Counted from the first letter of the stretch, positions 1-5,918 are shown. The stretch: DNA of 6,664 nt from Planctomycetales bacterium (GCA_007127495.1 SKZG01000117.1:1-6664); one strand, 5' to 3'. Notes: a model not told the origin generated them from the letters alone. Made by a program: numbers and translations.

Positions 1-830
1 CGCCGCACGCCCGCACCGGGCGCCCCACGTTCTCTTACGGCGGCCTTAGGCGGCCGATTGGGCATCGCAGCGGCAGCGCCCGGAAGATCGAGCATGTCCC
101 CGGCGGCCTCTTCTTCGGTCAGCTCCAGGAAGAGGGCTTCCAGCGACGCGTCGTGCGAGCGCCGGAGCGTCCGCAACTCGTCAACCGTGCCCAAGAAGTG
201 CAGGCGGCCGCGATGGAATATCCCAATCCGGTCGGAAATTTCCTCCGCGACGCTCAGAGTATGGGTCGACATGAACACGGCTCGCCCCGCACCGGCGACC
301 TCGCGCAGGAGATCTTTGACAATGCGCACGCTCCGCGGATCGAGCCCCACCATCGGCTCGTCGATAACGAGCACATCAGGGTTGTGAACCAATGCGGAGG
401 CAAACACCACCCGCTGCTTCATGCCGTGCGAATACGTTTCCGTCAAGTTGTCGAGAAACGGCTCGAGGCGGAAGCGGGCCGTCTCGCGTGCAATGCGCCG
501 TTCGATCGCTACCCGATCCAGGCCGCGCATCTCGGCGGAAAACTGGAGAAACTCGCGACCGGTCAGCTTGTCATACAAAAAGGGTTCGTCGGGCACATAG
601 CCGATCGAACGTGCGGCCTTCCGAGGTTCGCGCACGACATCATGCCCGCAAACCCGCAACTCGCCGCAATCGGGCCGAAGCAATCCGACCAGCATTTTCA
701 AGGTGGTCGTCTTCCCGGCGCCATTCGGCCCCAGCAGCGCAAACAACTCACCCGAGCATACGTCAAGCGTCAGGCCGTCGACTGCGACCTTGCCGTCGTA
801 ACTTCGGGCGACATTAGCGAAGTGGATCAT
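1..830 (-). CDS. ABC-2-type transporter ATP-binding protein (3' end beyond window)
   Basis: This is the nucleotide-binding subunit of an ABC exporter of the CcmA/ABC-2 kind. It would hydrolyse ATP on the cytoplasmic face to drive a membrane permease that is not in the window. The protein starts MIHFANVARSYDGK and stays open to the left edge (about 276 codons), so its C-terminus is cut off. Visible motifs are Walker A GPNGAGKTT (residues 34-42), a Q-loop region IGYVPDEPFLYDKLTG (76-91), signature YSHGMKQR (133-140), Walker B VLVIDEP (153-159) with D-loop GLDP (162-165), and the H-loop STH (188-190). The usual Q-loop Gln is Asp81 and the LSGGQ signature is degenerate; both occur in this subfamily. 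The ATG lies inside the 3' end of the upstream gene, which suggests one operon with translational coupling. The substrate cannot be told. The permease is expected just beyond position 1. Confidence 0.93.
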   Translation of the reverse strand, partial: MIHFANVARSYDGKVAVDGLTLDVCSGELFALLGPNGAGKTTTLKMLVGLLRPDCGELRVCGHDVVREPRKAARSIGYVPDEPFLYDKLTGREFLQFSAEMRGLDRVAIERRIARETARFRLEPFLDNLTETYSHGMKQRVVFASALVHNPDVLVIDEPMVGLDPRSVRIVKDLLREVAGAGRAVFMSTHTLSVAEEISDRIGIFHRGRLHFLGTVDELRTLRRSHDASLEALFLELTEEEAAGDMLDLPGAAAAMPNRPPKAAVRERGAPGAGVR

Positions 831-1839
831 GGCTGTCCGGCGGGAGAAGGGAATCGGCAGAGCCCTCGCTTGTGCCGAACGGGAAAGCCGGCCAGTGCAA
901 AGGCCAGTGTTCCACATGAGTCGGCTCGGGCCGCGGTTTGGGAATGCTTGCCGTATCGGCAAGCTGTTTCAAGGAGAGCGCCTCGTGGTCCGTCAATCGC
1001 GAGAAGGTGAGCTTGGCGCCCAGAATGCCCACTTCATGCCGCAATACGGTTCCGTCGCGCCGAACCCAAAGTCGGCCGCGCGTCTCCTGCCGCTTCAAAA
1101 GGCTTGAACCCGGGTCGTTCTTGTAAACCACCAGCCAGACCGGTTCCACCCGCTCCTCCCAAAGCAATAAATCCTTTCCCTCGACCTCGGCCTGTAGGAT
1201 TTCCAGAGGGCTGTTGGGCGGCCGCAGCGGGCTGTAAACGGGAACGGTCCACACCTGCCCTTGCCGTAGGCCGGGCAACTTGGTGTGCGGCTGAAGCGAG
1301 TCGCTGAGAAGCGCCCCGGACGGAAGGTGGGCCTCAGAGCGGTAAAGGAAATCGCCGGAGCGAACCGTGAGAAGAATCTGGCTGCCGACGATCTCGCCCT
1401 TCAAGGTAATCAGGTCATCCGCCGTTTCCATGCCAATGGTCGACTCGAATCGCGTCAACCGGCCGAGCGGGTCCAGGAAAAGCACGCTCCTGGCGTCCAT
1501 TGGCTGCCGAAGCGACGATTGGTCCACCAAGCGGAGCAGCGAGCGAAGCCACGCGGGGGCGAGTTGCGCCAGCGGCAACTCGTCGAAATGAACGTGACTG
1601 GCAATCTCCGTAAGACCGTCCGGCTGTGCCGTAATCGTCGTCAGCGCCCATCCAACAGGGCGGTCCTGCATGGCCAGTTGCCATCCAACGGGCAACTCGG
1701 ACTGACCGGCTTCGACAATCGTTTTGAAGCTGGGCGGCTCGCCTACCAGGAGGGGGGGCAATACCTTGCTGGTGACCAGCCACCCCATAGTCGAAAGCCA
1801 TAGCAAGAGCACGGCCATATTGACCCAACGGCTATACAT
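814..1839 (-). CDS. Membrane-anchored protein of unknown function, coupled to the ABC ATPase
   Basis: I do not recognise a named family for this 341-residue protein. Residues 8-23 (MAVLLLWLSTMGWLVT) form one hydrophobic segment after a short Arg-containing start, which fits a signal anchor with the remainder outside the cytoplasm. The body alternates short hydrophobic and polar stretches and looks beta-rich. Two segments resemble each other loosely, FLDPLGRLTRFESTIG (121-136) and RRDGTVLRHEVGILG (260-274), each a turn followed by strands. The C-terminus (300-341) is rich in Pro, His and Trp. Its last 17 bp overlap the start of the ABC ATPase, so the two are very likely co-transcribed and the protein may be an accessory part of that transporter. 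The ATG at 1839 has a purine-rich stretch (GAGAGACAG) upstream; Met8 is an alternative start but would shorten the anchor. That it is a real gene is fairly sure; its function is unknown. Confidence 0.8.
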   Translation of the reverse strand: MYSRWVNMAVLLLWLSTMGWLVTSKVLPPLLVGEPPSFKTIVEAGQSELPVGWQLAMQDRPVGWALTTITAQPDGLTEIASHVHFDELPLAQLAPAWLRSLLRLVDQSSLRQPMDARSVLFLDPLGRLTRFESTIGMETADDLITLKGEIVGSQILLTVRSGDFLYRSEAHLPSGALLSDSLQPHTKLPGLRQGQVWTVPVYSPLRPPNSPLEILQAEVEGKDLLLWEERVEPVWLVVYKNDPGSSLLKRQETRGRLWVRRDGTVLRHEVGILGAKLTFSRLTDHEALSLKQLADTASIPKPRPEPTHVEHWPLHWPAFPFGTSEGSADSLLPPDSHDPLR

Positions 1840-1921
1840 TCTGTCTCTCGCAGTTTCTTCGGATCCACCGTTTCAACTTACCACGAATCATCGCCGAAGG
1901 GTAGATCGGGGCATTGCGTCG

Positions 1922-1950
1922 ATTCTATTTCTTCCATTGGCATGCCGCAA
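1922..1950 (-). promoter_or_regulatory. Candidate sigma70-type promoter for the membrane protein/ABC operon
   Basis: Read on the minus strand, TTGCGG (1950-1945) is followed after 17 bp by TAGAAT (1927-1922). The -10 box matches TATAAT at five of six positions; the -35 box keeps only TTG. It would leave a 5' leader of roughly 75 nt before the ATG at 1839. This is a pattern match only. Confidence 0.33.
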
Positions 1951-1973
1951 CCTTCCTAGGCCGCTTAGTTTGC

Positions 1974-2002
1974 CCGCTTTTTTCCGCTCGGCTAGAAAGC
2001 GG
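1974..2002. other. Imperfectly understood inverted repeat in the divergent gap
   Basis: CCGCTTT (1974-1980) and AAAGCGG (1996-2002) form a perfect 7-bp inverted repeat separated by 15 nt. It lies between the two candidate divergent promoters, so it could be an operator or a leader hairpin. There is no downstream T-run on either strand, so it is not a convincing terminator. Apart from the candidate promoters I see nothing else in the gap 1840-2119. Confidence 0.25.
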
Positions 2003-2004
2003 TG

Positions 2005-2033
2005 TTGCATTCAAGCGGGATTCTGCGGATGAT
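2005..2033 (+). promoter_or_regulatory. Weak candidate promoter for the cyclophilin-like lipoprotein
   Basis: TTGCAT (2005-2010), a 17-bp spacer and GATGAT (2028-2033) are correctly spaced. The match to consensus is modest, with three of six and four of six positions. It is the best-placed sigma70-like candidate before the GTG start at 2120. Confidence 0.2.
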
Positions 2034-2105
2034 AGGCCGCCTGGACGCAAGGAACCAGATTTCCAGGCAAAGTGGCTCGAATTTGGCTGAGTGAATCCAA
2101 TCAAT

Positions 2106-2113
2106 AAGGAGGG
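2106..2113 (+). promoter_or_regulatory. Strong ribosome-binding site that fixes a GTG start
   Basis: AAGGAGGG lies 6 nt upstream of GTG at 2120-2122. This near-perfect Shine-Dalgarno sequence and the signal peptide directly after it decide the start codon. Confidence 0.85.
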
Positions 2114-2119
2114 TTCGAC

Positions 2120-2800
2120 GTGCGATCAATTTGGCATGCGGCAGTAGCAATCTTCTGCGTCTCCGGCATGGTCGGTCTGGGGGGGTGTGGCACCGATCCC
2201 GATGGCCAAGCACCGGTCGCAGCGATCAACCGTCCGTCCGAGTCGGCCGAGGGCGCGACGGCAAATAACGCCGAGGGACCAGTGCTCGACGCGAACCGGC
2301 CGGTGGTCGAGATGGCCACGTCGCTCGGGACAATCACGATTGAACTCAACGCAGAGAAAGCGCCGCTGACGGTAGACAACTTCTTAAGCTATGTGCAGCA
2401 GGGCCATTACGATGGCACCGTGTTCGATCAGGTGTACGCGAACCAAGGCATTCTTGGAGGCCTTTTTACACCGGACCTCGTCGAGAAAAACACTCGCACG
2501 CCGGTTCGCAATGAGGCCGATAACGGCTTGAAAAACGTCCGCGGTTCCATTGCCATGGTCCGCGCCGCCGACGTCATCGACAGTGCCACCGCTCACTTCT
2601 TCATCAACGTGAATGACAACCCGGCGCTCGACCATCAGGACCGGAGCGTCGAAGGGTTCGGCTATTGCGTTTTCGGGAACGTGGTGGAAGGGCTTGATGT
2701 CGTGGACCGTATTGCCAACGTCGAAGTCAAGCAGACCGAGTACTTCGACCAAACCCCTGTCGAAACCGTTCTGATCGAGTTCGTGCGTCGAATTCGCTAA
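2120..2800 (+). CDS. Cyclophilin-type peptidyl-prolyl isomerase-like lipoprotein with altered active site
   Basis: This 226-residue exported protein has a hydrophobic signal peptide ending in LGGC (20-23), a plausible lipobox with Cys23 as the lipidated residue. A low-complexity linker (about 25-60) leads to a cyclophilin domain (about 62-224). Family landmarks are ITIELNAEKAPLTVDNFLSY (72-91), NEADNGLKNVRGSIAM (131-146), FFINV (160-164), LDH (170-172) and GYCVFG (181-186), similar in layout to the bacterial PpiA/PpiB group. The segment that normally reads FHRV...MIQGG is FDQV...GILGG (102-114). Gln104 therefore replaces the catalytic Arg and Leu112 the conserved Gln, and His159 sits where Gln precedes the FF pair. 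Isomerase activity may be weak or absent, and a binding or chaperone role outside the membrane is possible. The start is GTG with a strong ribosome-binding site. It appears monocistronic. Fold assignment is confident; catalytic function is not. Confidence 0.92.
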   Translation: MRSIWHAAVAIFCVSGMVGLGGCGTDPDGQAPVAAINRPSESAEGATANNAEGPVLDANRPVVEMATSLGTITIELNAEKAPLTVDNFLSYVQQGHYDGTVFDQVYANQGILGGLFTPDLVEKNTRTPVRNEADNGLKNVRGSIAMVRAADVIDSATAHFFINVNDNPALDHQDRSVEGFGYCVFGNVVEGLDVVDRIANVEVKQTEYFDQTPVETVLIEFVRRIR

Positions 2801-2803
2801 CGA

Positions 2804-2845
2804 CCAAGCGGCGTCCCTTGCTTGGGACTGAAACGGCCACGTTTC
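2804..2845 (+). terminator. Hairpin cluster after the cyclophilin gene, possible terminator
   Basis: Two overlapping, mutually exclusive stems follow the stop codon closely: CCAAGC/GCTTGG (2804-2809 with 2820-2825) and GTCCC/GGGAC (2813-2817 with 2824-2828). A separate stem, GAAACG-GCCA-CGTTTC, spans 2830-2845. None is directly followed by a T-run; TTTTT occurs only at 2874-2878. An intrinsic terminator is possible but not typical in form. Confidence 0.3.
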
Positions 2846-2954
2846 GCCGGCGTCAGGGGCCCATGGTTCCCGCTTTTTGCCTTATCTATCTAACGCAGCT
2901 TACTCACGCTGCGCATTTCGTCGCCGCCTTCTGCCAAAATCCGGTCGGTTGTTC

Positions 2955-2982
2955 TTGACTGGGGCTTTTTTATCAGTAAACT
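2955..2982 (+). promoter_or_regulatory. Candidate sigma70-type promoter for the zinc-ribbon gene
   Basis: TTGACT (2955-2960) matches the -35 consensus at five of six positions. TAAACT (2977-2982), after a 16-bp T-rich spacer, matches the -10 at four of six. It would give a leader of roughly 40 nt to the ATG at 3028. This is the best promoter-like sequence in the window. Confidence 0.45.
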
Positions 2983-3027
2983 AACAGGTTGGGAATGGAA
3001 GGCTCGAAAGGAACAGGAGGTGCTGCC

Positions 3028-3273
3028 ATGTCGAACTCCACGTATTTTGTCCAGGAGTGCCCGACGTGTGGGCGACGTTTGCAGATCCGCGTCGAGTACC
3101 TCGGCAAGGAAGTGGCGTGCCAGCATTGCCAAGGTCGGTTCGTAGCCAGCGACCCGAGCAACGCGCGCGTTGATGGCGGAATTGAAAACAATGCACTTCT
3201 GCGCCGAGCTGACGAGTTGCTCGAAAGCGTCGATCGCTGGAAGTGTCAAGTCCGCTCCGTTTACCCGCGCTGA
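3028..3273 (+). CDS. Small zinc-ribbon protein of unknown function
   Basis: The protein has 81 residues and begins MSNSTYFVQECPTCGRRL. AGGAGG (3015-3020) lies 7 nt upstream of this ATG, so I prefer it to the in-frame ATG at 2989, which has no comparable site. Two CxxC knuckles, CPTC (11-14) and CQHC (31-34), are separated by 16 residues and should bind one zinc ion, as in rubredoxin-like or zinc-ribbon domains. After a short linker, residues 52-76 (ENNALLRRADELLESVDRW) look helical and amphipathic, possibly a dimerisation or partner-binding helix. No enzymatic domain is visible. A regulatory or nucleic-acid/protein-binding role is a guess. Its 3' end overlaps the 3' end of the convergent aroA gene by 13 bp, so the two transcripts must overlap. 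That the gene is real is well supported by the ribosome-binding site, a candidate promoter and the motif. Confidence 0.82.
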   Translation: MSNSTYFVQECPTCGRRLQIRVEYLGKEVACQHCQGRFVASDPSNARVDGGIENNALLRRADELLESVDRWKCQVRSVYPR

Positions 3274-4553
3274 TTTCTGCCCGTCACGCGGCCGAGGTCG
3301 TCGAAGAAGTCCGGATAGGTCTTTGCGGTGCATTCAGGGTCTCGAATCACGATGCCCGGAATACGAAGGCCCGCCAAGGCAAGGCTCATCGCCATACGGT
3401 GGTCATCGTAGGTATCGAGTTCCGCGCCGCGCAGAGCGCCGGGCCGGATCGTGAGCCCGTCGAAGCGCTCTTCGACGCCGGCTCCGAGCTTGCGAAGCTC
3501 GCCGGCCAGGGCCGCTATGCGGTCCGTTTCCTTATGACGGATGTGGCCGACGCGGGTGATGGTTGTCGGCCCCTCGGCAAATAGGGCAACGACCGCGAGG
3601 GTCTGTACGGTATCGCTGATGGCGTTCATGTCGACCTCGACACCGCGAAGGTGGCCGCCTCGCACCGTGATCGATCGCTCCCCGTAAGCGACGTCGCAAC
3701 CCATCTGCGCAAGGCATTTGCAGAAGGCCACGTCGCCCTGCAGAGATTGCGGTGTCAAGCCCTCCACGGTAACGCGTCCCCCGGAAATGGCGGCGGCAGC
3801 AAAGAAATAGCTGGCGGCCGACGCGTCGGGCTCGATGGCGTAGGTGCATCCGGCATATTGCTGGGCACCGTCGAACAGGAACCGGTCATAGCCTTCGCGC
3901 CTCGCCTCGACTCCGAAAGCCTTCATAACGCTCAGTGTCATATCGACATACGGCTTCGAGACCAACTCGCCTTCGACGTCCAGTTCCACGGGACCTTGAG
4001 CGCAGGGCGCGGTCATCAGCAGCGCGCTGAGGAATTGGCTGGAAATGTCTCCCGCCACGACGGCCCTTCCGCCGGGTAAGCCGCGAGCATGTACCAATAC
4101 GGGGGGACAACCGGTGCCCAACTCGTCGAGCACGTCGGCTCCGAGCGATGCCAGGGCATGGAGCAGGTCGGCAACCGGCCGCTCGCGCATGCGCGGCGTT
4201 CCGTCCAGCCGGAAGGTTCCGTGGCCAAGGGTCACTACCGCGGCCAGGAACCGGAGCGTGGTGCCGCTGTTGGCCACGTAAAGCTCCGCCCCGTTGCCCG
4301 GAACCTTCCCGCCGCAGCCCGGCACAACGATCTTCCCGCCCCCTTCCTGTTTCGGACGGAAACCAAGGTCCCGCAACGCGTCGAGCATGACCCGGGTGTC
4401 TTCGCAGTCCAGCGCCCCTTCCAGGATCGACTTGCCATCGGCCAGCGCTGCACACACCAGCGCCCGATTTGTCAGGCTCTTGGATCCTGGCCGACGGATA
4501 TTCGCGTCAACCGGGCCGCAAGGTGAAATCTCGATTGCCTCGGGCTCCGACAT
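3261..4553 (-). CDS. aroA: 3-phosphoshikimate 1-carboxyvinyltransferase (EPSP synthase)
   Basis: This cytoplasmic enzyme of the shikimate pathway transfers the enolpyruvyl group of phosphoenolpyruvate to shikimate 3-phosphate, giving EPSP on the route to chorismate and aromatic amino acids. At 430 residues it is full length for the family. Visible motifs are RPGSKSLTNR (21-30; Lys25, Ser26, Arg30), NSGTTLRFL (95-103), RMRERPV (121-127), GDISSQF (168-174), NAISD (310-314; Asp314), HKETDRI (340-346; Glu342, Arg345), YDDHRMAM (382-389) and CTAKTYPDFF (408-417; Lys411). All expected catalytic and substrate-binding residues are present at nearly E. coli numbering. The loop has the conserved Gly97, with Phe102 where the E. 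coli-type enzyme has Pro101. The ATG at 4553 is preceded by GGAG 10 nt upstream. No other aro gene is adjacent, so it is expressed alone here. Confidence 0.97.
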   Translation of the reverse strand: MSEPEAIEISPCGPVDANIRRPGSKSLTNRALVCAALADGKSILEGALDCEDTRVMLDALRDLGFRPKQEGGGKIVVPGCGGKVPGNGAELYVANSGTTLRFLAAVVTLGHGTFRLDGTPRMRERPVADLLHALASLGADVLDELGTGCPPVLVHARGLPGGRAVVAGDISSQFLSALLMTAPCAQGPVELDVEGELVSKPYVDMTLSVMKAFGVEARREGYDRFLFDGAQQYAGCTYAIEPDASAASYFFAAAAISGGRVTVEGLTPQSLQGDVAFCKCLAQMGCDVAYGERSITVRGGHLRGVEVDMNAISDTVQTLAVVALFAEGPTTITRVGHIRHKETDRIAALAGELRKLGAGVEERFDGLTIRPGALRGAELDTYDDHRMAMSLALAGLRIPGIVIRDPECTAKTYPDFFDDLGRVTGRNQRG

Positions 4554-4608
4554 AAATGTTCAACTCCGTTGGATCGGCAGGGGGTTCTTTTACGGCTACC
4601 AACTACCG

Positions 4609-4638
4609 ATTGTCATCGTTCACACGCCTTGCCGTCAA
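4609..4638 (-). promoter_or_regulatory. Weak candidate promoter for aroA
   Basis: On the minus strand TTGACG (4638-4633) is followed after 18 bp by GACAAT (4614-4609). The -35 matches at five of six positions and the -10 at four of six. It would give a leader of about 50 nt before the aroA ATG. The spacer is one base longer than ideal. Confidence 0.28.
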
Positions 4639-4730
4639 GACCGCCCGTGCCTCCAGGCTCGATTCCGGGAGCAAGAGGTTCTGGCAAGATTCTCGCACCT
4701 GGGTAGCCGCGCGACCGGCGCGCAGTGAAC

Positions 4731-4822
4731 CTATACTCGCCGCGGCTTAAGACTGCGCATTTTCGTGGACGACGTTCGTGACCCGTGATGCCCCAGCTTC
4801 AGCACTTGGGCCTTGACTGCAT
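4731..4822 (-). pseudogene. Possible ComEC/metallo-beta-lactamase-like gene fragment
   Basis: A short reading frame ends at a TAG at 4731-4733 and encodes VLKLGHHGSRTSST followed by KMRSLKPRRV. The first part closely resembles the segment V-L-K-x-G-H-H-G-S-x-x-S of the C-terminal metallo-beta-lactamase-like domain of ComEC/Rec2 DNA-uptake proteins. In those proteins the segment is followed by a short helix and then a proline before the next strand, which fits the KMRSLKPRRV tail. No start codon, upstream domain or continuation is present in this frame, so it would be a dead piece of a larger gene. The match is brief and rests on recall of the motif, so it could be chance, but the HHGS-type motif is distinctive. 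Confidence 0.4.
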
Positions 4823-4968
4823 GATGGCCACGGCGGGGATTTCGGTCTTCTCGAGCGTCAGGACCTCGCCGTCGAAGCTCCCGCGCTTGCGGAACGTGCT
4901 GGTAGGCGTTCCTTGGTTGTTGAGCCAATGGACTTGAACGCAAACGTCTCGTGATACAGTTCTCGCAT
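4799..4968 (-). pseudogene. Frameshifted short hypothetical gene
   Basis: A good ribosome-binding site (GGGAGGGG, 4980-4973) lies 4 nt before an ATG at 4968. The opening reads MRELYHETFAFKSIG and then turns into low-quality sequence with a stop after 36 codons. The neighbouring frame, from about 4926 to the TGA at 4799, reads HWLNNQGTPTSTFRKRGSF and then DGEVLTLEKTEIPAVAIM, which looks like ordinary protein sequence. The simplest reading is one gene broken by an indel near 4920-4930, with its 3' end also lost at the join with the next fragment. I do not recognise the family. The reading depends on protein-like character in the two frames and on the ribosome-binding site; a sequencing error at the frameshift cannot be excluded. 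Confidence 0.45.
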
Positions 4969-4994
4969 GCGTCCCCTCCCGAGGATTTCCAGGA

Positions 4995-5037
4995 GACCGT
5001 GGACGGTCCATCCACCGCCACACGGTCCGACCGTGTG
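4995..5037. repeat. Cluster of GACCGT palindromes
   Basis: GACCGT-GG-ACGGTC (4995-5008) is followed by CACACGGTC-C-GACCGTGTG (5019-5037), a perfect 9-bp inverted repeat with a single central base. Together they contain four GACCGT half-sites in alternating orientation within 43 bp. The cluster sits between the truncated sulfatase piece and the ribosome-binding site of the broken hypothetical gene. It could be an operator pair, a hairpin, or a recombination-associated sequence. Confidence 0.6.
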
Positions 5038-5053
5038 AATCTAATCGATGCTT

Positions 5054-5185
5054 TTAGCGCCCGGTGAGCAGCCCGGCGCGCGACGGCGAGCAGATAGCCG
5101 CTGCCGCGTAGAACTGCGTGAAGCGGACGCCGCGCCGAGCGATGCCGTCCATGTGCGGAGTGGACAGGTCCTCCGCTGACGTTAC
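5054..5185 (-). pseudogene. Sulfatase N-terminal fragment
   Basis: The last 43 codons of a minus-strand frame ending in TAA (5054-5056) read [31 protein letters not shown] and [12 protein letters not shown]. This is the N-terminal signature of type I sulfatases: T-P-x-x-D-x-x-A-x-x-G-x-x-F followed by the C-x-P-S-R motif whose Cys is matured to formylglycine. Intact family members run several hundred residues further; here a stop follows the TGR directly and nothing sulfatase-like is seen downstream. Upstream, the frame stays open to 5431, but the usual metal-binding DD motif and a signal peptide are not recognisable, so the 5' end is also degraded or replaced. The piece cannot be a working enzyme. 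Sulfatases are abundant in planctomycetes, which supports the suggested host group. Confidence 0.75.
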
Positions 5186-5451
5186 CAGTGTTCCATGCAG
5201 AAGTCGAGCCGGCCCCCTGTCCGAAGGGCCCGGAAGGCCATTTGGGGAACCGTCGACACAAAAAATGGGCCGGTGCTTTACAGCGGTTGGAAAGAGGCAA
5301 CAATGGGCTGTGGGAGACGGCTTCCTCCGAGAACGCCGACCCGCGGCCGGAAGGGCAGGTGCCGCCGGATGCGAGAAGGCGATCCCGTCGGTCACCCGAG
5401 CCGAAAACACCCGCGCCCGTGCCCTAGTCAACCCTGTTTAGCGAGAAGATC
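5186..5451. other. Non-coding or degraded stretch before the cupin gene
   Basis: Several frames are open on both strands, as expected at this GC content, but none has a recognisable domain, a good ribosome-binding site or consistent protein-like character. It may contain further degraded 5' sequence of the sulfatase and should contain the promoter of the cupin gene, although I find no convincing -35/-10 pair. Confidence 0.4.
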
Positions 5452-5826
5452 ATGACATCTGGACCGAAGCGATACCGAGTGGTCGATTTCGACGCACTGC
5501 CGGGAAACGAATGTCCTTGTGGAATCGCCCGCAGGGCCCTGGCCGACGTACCCGAGTTTCCAGGCACGTTGCATCGCACGCAGATCACGCGCGACGCGAA
5601 GCTCCATTATCACCGCCGGCTGACGGAAACGTATTACGTGCTCGACTGCGAGCCGGGCGCACAGATGCAGCTCGACGGCGACCTGCTGCCGGTGCGGCCG
5701 GGGTTCTGCGTGTTCATCCCGCCGGGTGTGCGGCACCGCGCCGTGGGGAACCTGATGGTGCTGATCGTGTGCGTGCCGGAGTTCGACCCGGACGACGAAG
5801 TGATCGTGGACGAAACCGCGCGATGA
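5452..5826 (+). CDS. Small single-domain cupin protein
   Basis: This is a 124-residue complete protein of the cupin superfamily, a beta-barrel that usually binds one divalent metal. Motif 1 is LHYHRRLTETYYVL (51-64), supplying His52, His54 and Glu59; motif 2 is PPGVRHRAVG (90-99), supplying His95. The full His-His-Glu-His ligand set is therefore present. Between them lies a GxxLPVRPG turn, and the acidic tail FDPDDEVIVDE follows the barrel. Small cupins of this kind include sugar-binding, dioxygenase-like and isomerase-like proteins, and the substrate cannot be deduced here. The ATG at 5452 has only a weak GAGAAG (5443-5448) close upstream. Its stop overlaps a downstream ATG as ATGA. It is the only intact gene between aroA and the type ISP gene. 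Confidence 0.88.
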   Translation: MTSGPKRYRVVDFDALPGNECPCGIARRALADVPEFPGTLHRTQITRDAKLHYHRRLTETYYVLDCEPGAQMQLDGDLLPVRPGFCVFIPPGVRHRAVGNLMVLIVCVPEFDPDDEVIVDETAR

Positions 5827-5918
5827 AGCCCGCGAAGAACTGTTGCGAGGAACTGCCGCATGACGCACCGGAAATCGACTTCCCCCCGCACACGATGCTG
5901 TGCCGAACAGTATTGAAC

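Noticed and set aside
153..1010. 285-codon plus-strand open frame opposite the ABC ATPase and membrane protein genes
   Set aside because: It is antisense to two genes with clear motifs or coupling, has no recognisable domain, and long antisense frames are common at this GC content.
1285..1803. 172-codon plus-strand frame opposite the membrane protein gene
   Set aside because: No domain and no ribosome-binding site; it is a shadow of the minus-strand gene.
1970..2003. Intrinsic terminator formed by the CCGCTTT/AAAGCGG stem
   Set aside because: The T-run lies inside the stem-loop, not after it, and no gene ends nearby on either strand.
2384..2752. 122-codon minus-strand frame inside the cyclophilin gene
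   Set aside because: The plus strand has a clear cyclophilin domain; the antisense frame shows no family features.
3886..4455. 189-codon minus-strand frame overlapping aroA in another frame
   Set aside because: The Arg- and Gly-rich translation is a frame shadow of aroA, whose motifs are complete.
5054..5431. A complete 125-residue gene on the minus strand
   Set aside because: Only the last 43 codons resemble a protein family (sulfatase) and those end where the domain should continue, so I call a remnant rather than a gene.
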